From the NCBI GenBank assembly GCA_052143895.1, contig JBKQRT010000110.1, forward strand, positions 1 through 32,760: DNA of 32,760 bases. Reading direction: 5' to 3'. Both the position numbers and the translations under genes were made by a program. The notes under the pieces are model-generated. The model was not told the DNA's origin and searched no databases. It saw only the letters and a list, made by a program, of their open reading frames with translations. Within the stretch, counting starts at the first letter, position 1. Each line of letters opens with the position of its first letter. This DNA is from Bog-756 sp052143895 (GTDB taxonomy: Bacteria > Actinomycetota > Acidimicrobiia > Acidimicrobiales > RAAP-2). Of the stretch, positions 31,644 through 32,760 are shown piece by piece.

Positions 31644-32630
31644 ATGGCCGGTGACGCATCCTCCGAGACACCGAACGGCCCGATGCTCCGGATCGGGTTC
31701 CTCGGGCCGGAGGGCACCTTCACCGAAGAGGCCCTCCTCAGCCAGACCGAGTACGCCGCCGCCCGGATCACGCCCTTCGGCTCCCTCAACGAGGTCCTCG
31801 ACGCCGTCAGCGGGGGGCGGGTGGACCTGGGCTTCGTCCCCCTGGAGAACGCCATCGAGGGGACGGTCCGGGACATCGTCGACAGCCTGGTCTTCGACGT
31901 CGACCTGCGGATCCAGCGGGAGGTGGTGCTCGACATCCACCTGCACCTGATGGCACCTCCGGGCGCCCGCCTGGCCGAGGTCGAGCGGGTGGCATCGATC
32001 CCGATGGCCACGGCCCAATGCCGCGGCTTCCTGAGCCGTCAGCTTCCGGCTGCCGAGATCCTGGCCACCAACTCGACCGCCGAGGCGGCCCGCCTCCTCG
32101 GCGAGCGGGACGGCCCCATGTCGGCGCGGCCGACCGCGGCCATCGCTCCCCGGCTGGCCGCCAAGCTCTACGGCCTGGAACTCCTGGCGGAGGACGTGGA
32201 GGACCACCCGGACAACCAGACCCGGTTCGTCTCGCTCGCCAGGTCGGGTATTCCGACACCCACTGGCCACGACCGGACCTCCATCGCCTGCTTCCAGAAT
32301 GCCGACCATCCCGGAAGTCTGTACGCCATCCTGGGGCACTTCGCCGCGCGGAACATCAACCTGAGCAAGCTCGAGTCCCGCCCGACGAAGAAGGCGCTCG
32401 GCGACTACTGCTTCATCATCGACTTCGAGGGCCATGTGGCCGACGCGGTCGTCAGCGACTGCCTCCGCGATCTCCACGCCGAGCTGGCCGGCGTCAAGTT
32501 CCTCGGGTCTTATCCTGCCGCCGGTCCGTCCGGGCCGGCGATCCGGCGCGAGGTCGAGTCTTCCAAACGCCAGGCCGCCGAGTGGATGGACCGGTTGATC
32601 GCCGAGGTCCAGCCGGAACCACCACGCTGA
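31644..32630 (+). CDS. pheA: Prephenate dehydratase PheA
   Basis: A 328-residue enzyme converting prephenate to phenylpyruvate in phenylalanine synthesis. The catalytic domain has RIGFLGPEGTFTEEALL (about residue 16), DLGFVPLENAIEGTV, and the catalytic Thr in NQTRFVSLAR. The C-terminal ACT domain carries GSLYAILGHFAARNINLSKLESRP, where ESRP is the phenylalanine-binding motif for feedback inhibition. No chorismate mutase domain is fused. ATG 31644 is chosen (leaderless-like); ATG 31683 (MLRIGFLG) is a possible shorter start. Divergent from larB with 23 bp between. Confidence 0.96.
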   Translation: MAGDASSETPNGPMLRIGFLGPEGTFTEEALLSQTEYAAARITPFGSLNEVLDAVSGGRVDLGFVPLENAIEGTVRDIVDSLVFDVDLRIQREVVLDIHLHLMAPPGARLAEVERVASIPMATAQCRGFLSRQLPAAEILATNSTAEAARLLGERDGPMSARPTAAIAPRLAAKLYGLELLAEDVEDHPDNQTRFVSLARSGIPTPTGHDRTSIACFQNADHPGSLYAILGHFAARNINLSKLESRPTKKALGDYCFIIDFEGHVADAVVSDCLRDLHAELAGVKFLGSYPAAGPSGPAIRREVESSKRQAAEWMDRLIAEVQPEPPR

Positions 32631-32657
32631 CCTGTCGAGTCAGGCGAACCCTGCGAC

Positions 32658-32663
32658 TACCCT
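32658..32663 (+). promoter_or_regulatory. Candidate -10 element for the tRNA-Ser gene
   Basis: TACCCT fits TANNNT and lies 11 nt before the tRNA. A -35 is not clear. Confidence 0.35.
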
Positions 32664-32674
32664 GACACTCGCCG

Positions 32675-32759
32675 GGAGGGATGGCAGAGCGGACAAATGC
32701 GCGGCTCTTGAAAAGCCGTGAGGTGCAAGCCTCCGTGGGTTCGAATCCCACTCCCTCCG
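32675..32759 (+). tRNA. tRNA-Ser (anticodon UGA)
   Basis: GGAGGGA (32675-32681) pairs with TCCCTCC (32752-32758), and the discriminator base is G. The anticodon stem CGGCT/AGCCG encloses CTTGAAA with TGA at 32709-32711, reading UCA codons. An extra arm (about 32719-32734, GAGG..CCTCC pairing) and GTGGG-TTCGAAT-CCCAC T arm complete a class II serine tRNA. CCA is not encoded. Confidence 0.96.
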
Positions 32760-32760
32760 C

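Noticed and set aside
32494..32751. Open frame on the minus strand reading GFEPTEACTSRLFKSRAF
   Set aside because: This is the well-known false protein read from the complement of a serine tRNA, and it also overlaps the 3' end of pheA.

Overview
This is a GC-rich chromosomal window with dense, mostly non-overlapping genes. It looks like an actinobacterium, most plausibly of the Acidimicrobiia type. The grounds are HemQ-type haem synthesis, a CIRCE-controlled groEL without groES beside it, secreted proteins with GYWLV...DGGVFSFG repeats (a family I associate with Acidimicrobiia), and many genes that seem to start leaderless, 6-7 nt after a TANNNT hexamer. No mobile element, CRISPR array or rRNA was seen. 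The taxonomic call is an inference.

Left part (1-4.2 kb): the 3' end of an unidentified gene; a TetR regulator followed by a GH1 beta-glucosidase, with a perfect 10-bp inverted repeat at the glucosidase start; a class I glutamine amidotransferase; and a coupled pair of small proteins, one coiled-coil and one with a single C-terminal membrane anchor.

The most unusual region is 4.2-17.4 kb, a minus-strand run that is almost certainly co-transcribed. It encodes a Pst phosphate importer (PstC, PstA, PstS, PstB) interleaved with surface proteins. These are three secreted paralogues sharing an unrecognised domain of about 160 residues, a second very large membrane-anchored binding-protein-like protein, and a sortase-fold membrane protein. 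The sortase-fold protein has lost its catalytic Cys, His and Arg and contains no cysteine at all. One secreted paralogue ends in an LAFTG sorting-like signal, and its stop overlaps the start of the sortase-like gene. PstS itself carries a low-complexity stalk and a C-terminal membrane anchor. Together this suggests a surface-anchored phosphate capture assembly built around a non-catalytic sortase.

Centre (17.4-23.4 kb): CIRCE-groEL with a strong terminator; an apparent operon hemQ-larE-NIL domain protein; a four-cysteine mini-protein divergent from a YjhB-like Nudix hydrolase; a GNAT acetyltransferase; and an alpha/beta hydrolase split by a single-base frameshift.

Right part (23.5-32.76 kb): a DinB-like protein, a CPA2-type antiporter, a VOC protein with a textbook leaderless promoter, an ArsB-like permease gene with several frameshifts, an FKBP lipoprotein and a DUF222/HNH protein. 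These are followed by larB-larC (nickel-pincer cofactor synthesis, complementing larE 10 kb away), a divergent prephenate dehydratase and a tRNA-Ser(UGA). LarB, LarC and LarE together give the full cofactor pathway, but no LarA-type enzyme lies in the window.
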